A stretch of 39,563 nt of DNA from contig JAFZQE010000021.1 in assembly GCA_017552325.1 (NCBI GenBank), positions 1 to 39,563 of the forward strand. The letters run 5' to 3'. Both the position numbers and the translations under genes were made by a program. The notes under the pieces are model-generated. The model searched no databases. It saw only the letters and a program-made list of their open reading frames with translations, and was not told the origin of the DNA. The stretch is from Oscillospiraceae bacterium. Lineage in GTDB: Bacteria > Bacillota > Clostridia > Oscillospirales > Oscillospiraceae. The number at the start of each line of letters is the position of its first letter. Within the stretch, counting starts at the first letter, position 1. Below are positions 38,376-39,563 of the stretch, piece by piece.

Positions 38376-38423
38376 CAAAGAAACCCCTCTTGCCCAGACA
38401 GACAAAAGAGGTTTCTTTGTTGT
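38372..38423 (-). terminator. Module hairpin 4
   Basis: Arms 38372-38392 and 38403-38423 pair over 21 positions with two mismatches and one G-U, 10-base loop CCCAGACAGA. It ends the lipoprotein gene unit on the minus strand and leads into the promoter of the 102-aa gene. Confidence 0.8.
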
Positions 38424-38462
38424 GAAAGAGCGCGTAAAAGTGCACCAGGCCATAGAAAGAAC
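38390..38462. repeat. 73-bp perfect direct repeat, copy B
   Basis: Second copy of the repeat at 37863-37935. Tandem 30-base units follow each other at 38424-38453 and 38455-38484 (GAAAGAGCGCGTAAAAG... and GAAAGAACGCCTAAAAG..., 24 of the first 27 bases equal). Confidence 0.95.
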
Positions 38463-38513
38463 GCCTAAAAGTACACCAGGCATCTTGTCTTCGGGATGTG
38501 TTTCATAATACAG

Positions 38514-38975
38514 TTAATTGCCTTGCGCATCTTTTTCATTGGCTACCTGAAACTGTGTGAACCCATTGCCATCATTGTTGTATCGCCAAGTGACACCAAT
38601 ATAGAAGACGCTTTCATCAAACTCAACTTTGTAGTCAGCCTTAATGAAATTGTTATCGATATTGCTTCCTGTATATTTATCCCACTGAATGATTTCCAAG
38701 GTATATCCTTCTGTAACAGGAAAGTACTCATATATTTGTTCCGCAATCAAGTCAAAATTATCTTTGTCTGTTACACCTGGGTAAAGCATAGAATATGCCC
38801 CGTCAAAGTCGCGTGCGGCGATATAATCTATCATTTCTGCAACTCTTCCTTTTAACTGATTAACATCTTCATCACTATCGATAGATATTGGGAGCCCTGC
38901 TTTACAGCCAACACAAAAGATGACACATGCAAAAACAATAAGTATTGGAGTAAGAATTCTCAATAAACCTTTCAT
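38514..38975 (-). CDS. Small lipoprotein, unknown
   Basis: 153 aa from ATG 38975, with AAGGGG upstream. The hydrophobic leader LLRILTPILIVFACVIF ends in FCVGC, a lipobox-like site (Cys24; Cys at -3 is slightly irregular). The mature part has the layout of an NTF2-like/DUF4878 small lipoprotein domain: VAEMIDYIAARDFDGAYSML, then YTLEIIQWDKYTG, and DYKVEFDESVFYIGVTWRY. Genes of this type are often surface proteins of unknown role. AT-rich. Single gene with its own promoter, ended by module hairpin 4. Confidence 0.8.
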   Translation of the reverse strand: MKGLLRILTPILIVFACVIFCVGCKAGLPISIDSDEDVNQLKGRVAEMIDYIAARDFDGAYSMLYPGVTDKDNFDLIAEQIYEYFPVTEGYTLEIIQWDKYTGSNIDNNFIKADYKVEFDESVFYIGVTWRYNNDGNGFTQFQVANEKDAQGN

Positions 38976-39076
38976 ATTATGCCCCTTGTCATTATTATCC
39001 ATCTGCTCTGAATGGTTCCAACCATACTGGCACCTATACTGTGCTCCCTCTTTGAAATGGGTACGACTGTACGTTT

Positions 39077-39104
39077 ATTATACCACGTAACGCTTGTTTT
39101 GCAA
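39077..39104 (-). promoter_or_regulatory. Promoter of the small lipoprotein gene
   Basis: Minus strand TTGCAA (39104-39099), 16 bp, TATAAT (39082-39077) preceded by TGG. About 100 bases of leader lie before the ATG at 38975; nothing clear is seen in it. Confidence 0.72.
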
Positions 39105-39181
39105 CAATTCCGTGTAGTTTAATCCTTACCCGACTGGATATTTTTATAGTGAATATCCGGTTCAAGTCCTGCCTCTTAAAC
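39105..39181. other. Gene-free stretch with short hairpin and T-arm-like sequence
   Basis: No gene seen. GGATATT (39136-39142) pairs with AATATCC (39152-39158). It is followed by CCGGTTCAAGTCCTGCC, which looks like a tRNA T-arm with one broken pair. It could be a remnant of a tRNA 3' end or chance. Confidence 0.35.
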
Positions 39182-39222
39182 ACTTTTGTTCTTTCTTTGC
39201 GGAGCAAAGAAAGAACAAAAGT
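39182..39222. repeat. Perfect 19-bp inverted repeat
   Basis: 39182-39200 and 39204-39222 are exact reverse complements with loop GGA. The right arm continues into AAAAGTACACC, matching the tail of the tandem repeat units near 37928 and 38455. It may be a terminator or a recombination-type site. It lies beyond the tRNA on its 3' side. Confidence 0.7.
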
Positions 39223-39345
39223 ACACCTGTGTTTTCTGCCGTTTTCGGGGCTTGAACGCAAAAAACCGGGCTCCAAAGCAGCCGATCGACCACTCCGAAG
39301 CCCGATTTCACCGTATTCTGCCCTTTTTTGCCCAAAATGCAAGAA

Positions 39346-39380
39346 GAAACCTCTCTTGCCCCGTAGACAAAAGAGGTTTC
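39346..39380 (-). terminator. Terminator of the tRNA-Ser, same family as the modules
   Basis: GAAACCTCTCTTG (39346-39358) with CAAAAGAGGTTTC (39368-39380). Only five bases separate it from the tRNA CCA. On the minus strand it is followed by TTCTTGCATTTT. Confidence 0.82.
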
Positions 39381-39385
39381 TTTGT

Positions 39386-39476
39386 TGGCGGAGGGTGCAG
39401 GATTCGAACCCGCGTGGGCTTTCGCCCTAACGGTTTTCAAGACCGGTCGGCAGAGACCCAACTGCCGGAATTTGAC
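39386..39476 (-). tRNA. tRNA-Ser(UGA) lacking a matching 5' acceptor strand
   Basis: On the minus strand the sequence has a D-arm (CGGC/GCCG), an anticodon loop CTTGAAA (anticodon UGA), the long variable arm of serine tRNAs (GGGCGAAAGCCC), a T-arm GCGGG-TTCGAAT-CCTGC, and an encoded CCA after the acceptor strand ACCCTCCG. The 5' acceptor strand should read GGAGGGT but is GTCAAAT; only pairs 1-72 and 7-66 can form. So everything from position 8 onward is intact and positions 1-7 are foreign. This fits an integration scar (attachment-site copy) more than a working tRNA. The window ends 87 bases further. Confidence 0.75.
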
Positions 39477-39563
39477 GGAAAACAGTGCCGGATAGTGACA
39501 GCGGAAAAAGTAAGCGTTTTCAATGGGTTCCGGCGCTGAAGGACCGCAAAGCCGCGTCAAAAC

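Noticed and set aside
35104-38423. Classical integron attC sites
   Set aside because: The hairpins end in terminator-type runs and promoters, lack RYYYAAC/GTTRRRY core sites in the right places, and no integron integrase is visible. The cassette idea is kept, the integron label is not.
37863-38484. CRISPR array from the repeated units
   Set aside because: Only two 73-bp repeats plus tandem halves, without regular spacers or cas genes; a protein gene lies between.
39162-39560. Protein frame across the tRNA-Ser and its terminator (132 codons)
   Set aside because: It translates the tRNA and palindromes; no ribosome site or domain.

Overview
The window looks like a GC-rich, low-oxygen Firmicute, most likely an Oscillospiraceae/Ruminococcaceae-type gut Clostridium. 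The reasons are strong AGGAGG ribosome sites, clostridial lipoproteins with short Pro/Thr-rich linkers, an FAD lactate/glycolate-type dehydrogenase paired with EtfBA, a LarA-type nickel racemase, a DUF362 ferredoxin protein and several small clostridial families. Promoters are readable throughout: TTGnnn, 17 bp, then TATGAT or TATAAT, usually with an upstream TGn. Genus and species cannot be told from the sequence alone.

Layout. 1-337: a cloverleaf-like structured element and a perfect 21-bp hairpin, then a promoter. 338-3150: a plus-strand run of six genes (73-aa protein, ThpR, deoxyribosyltransferase-like, six-helix membrane protein, 33-aa membrane miniprotein, winged-helix plus PD-(D/E)XK nuclease-like protein) closed by a terminator shared with mnmA, which runs the other way. 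4400-8222: tandem repeated promoters driving a metal/siderophore-type ABC importer (permease, ATPase, lipoprotein) and a methyltransferase. 8245-9584: an iron-type alcohol dehydrogenase as a single unit. 9647-19328: a probable seven-gene unit with larA, two paralogous transglutaminase-like lipoproteins, a GlcD-type flavoprotein, etfB, etfA and a GPH-family symporter. Together these could take up and racemise lactate (or another 2-hydroxyacid) and oxidise one isomer through EtfBA. 19345-24837 (minus): pfkA, then an overlapping trio of PfkB kinase, carboxylesterase and GH31 glucosidase, a sugar-use block. 24843-25005: a MITE-like palindrome touching the stop codon of an XRE regulator. 25609-27398: a flotillin and a DUF4177 miniprotein, converging on a conserved 59-aa basic protein. 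27659-29139: an AT-richer divergent pair, a small XRE repressor and a zinc-ribbon/DUF4352 membrane protein. 29219-32577 (minus): an operon of chloramphenicol-acetyltransferase-like protein, 2-hydroxyacid dehydrogenase, GNAT and DUF362 ferredoxin protein. 32611-33923 (minus): an XRE/zinc-ribbon regulator with a nucleotidyltransferase.

33955-39476 (minus) is the most unusual part. It is a series of short units (methyltransferases, FMN-binding protein, GNAT, P-loop ATPase, unknowns, small lipoprotein). Four of them are separated by copies of one compact module in which the terminator hairpin of one unit runs into the -35 box of the next. Two of these junctions carry an identical 73-bp repeat. 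A 23-nt core of the module is also found, identical, right at the 3' end of a tRNA-Ser(UGA) at the window edge, and that tRNA has lost its matching 5' acceptor strand. I read this as a cassette-like accessory region beside a tRNA-Ser integration site; no recombinase gene is visible here.
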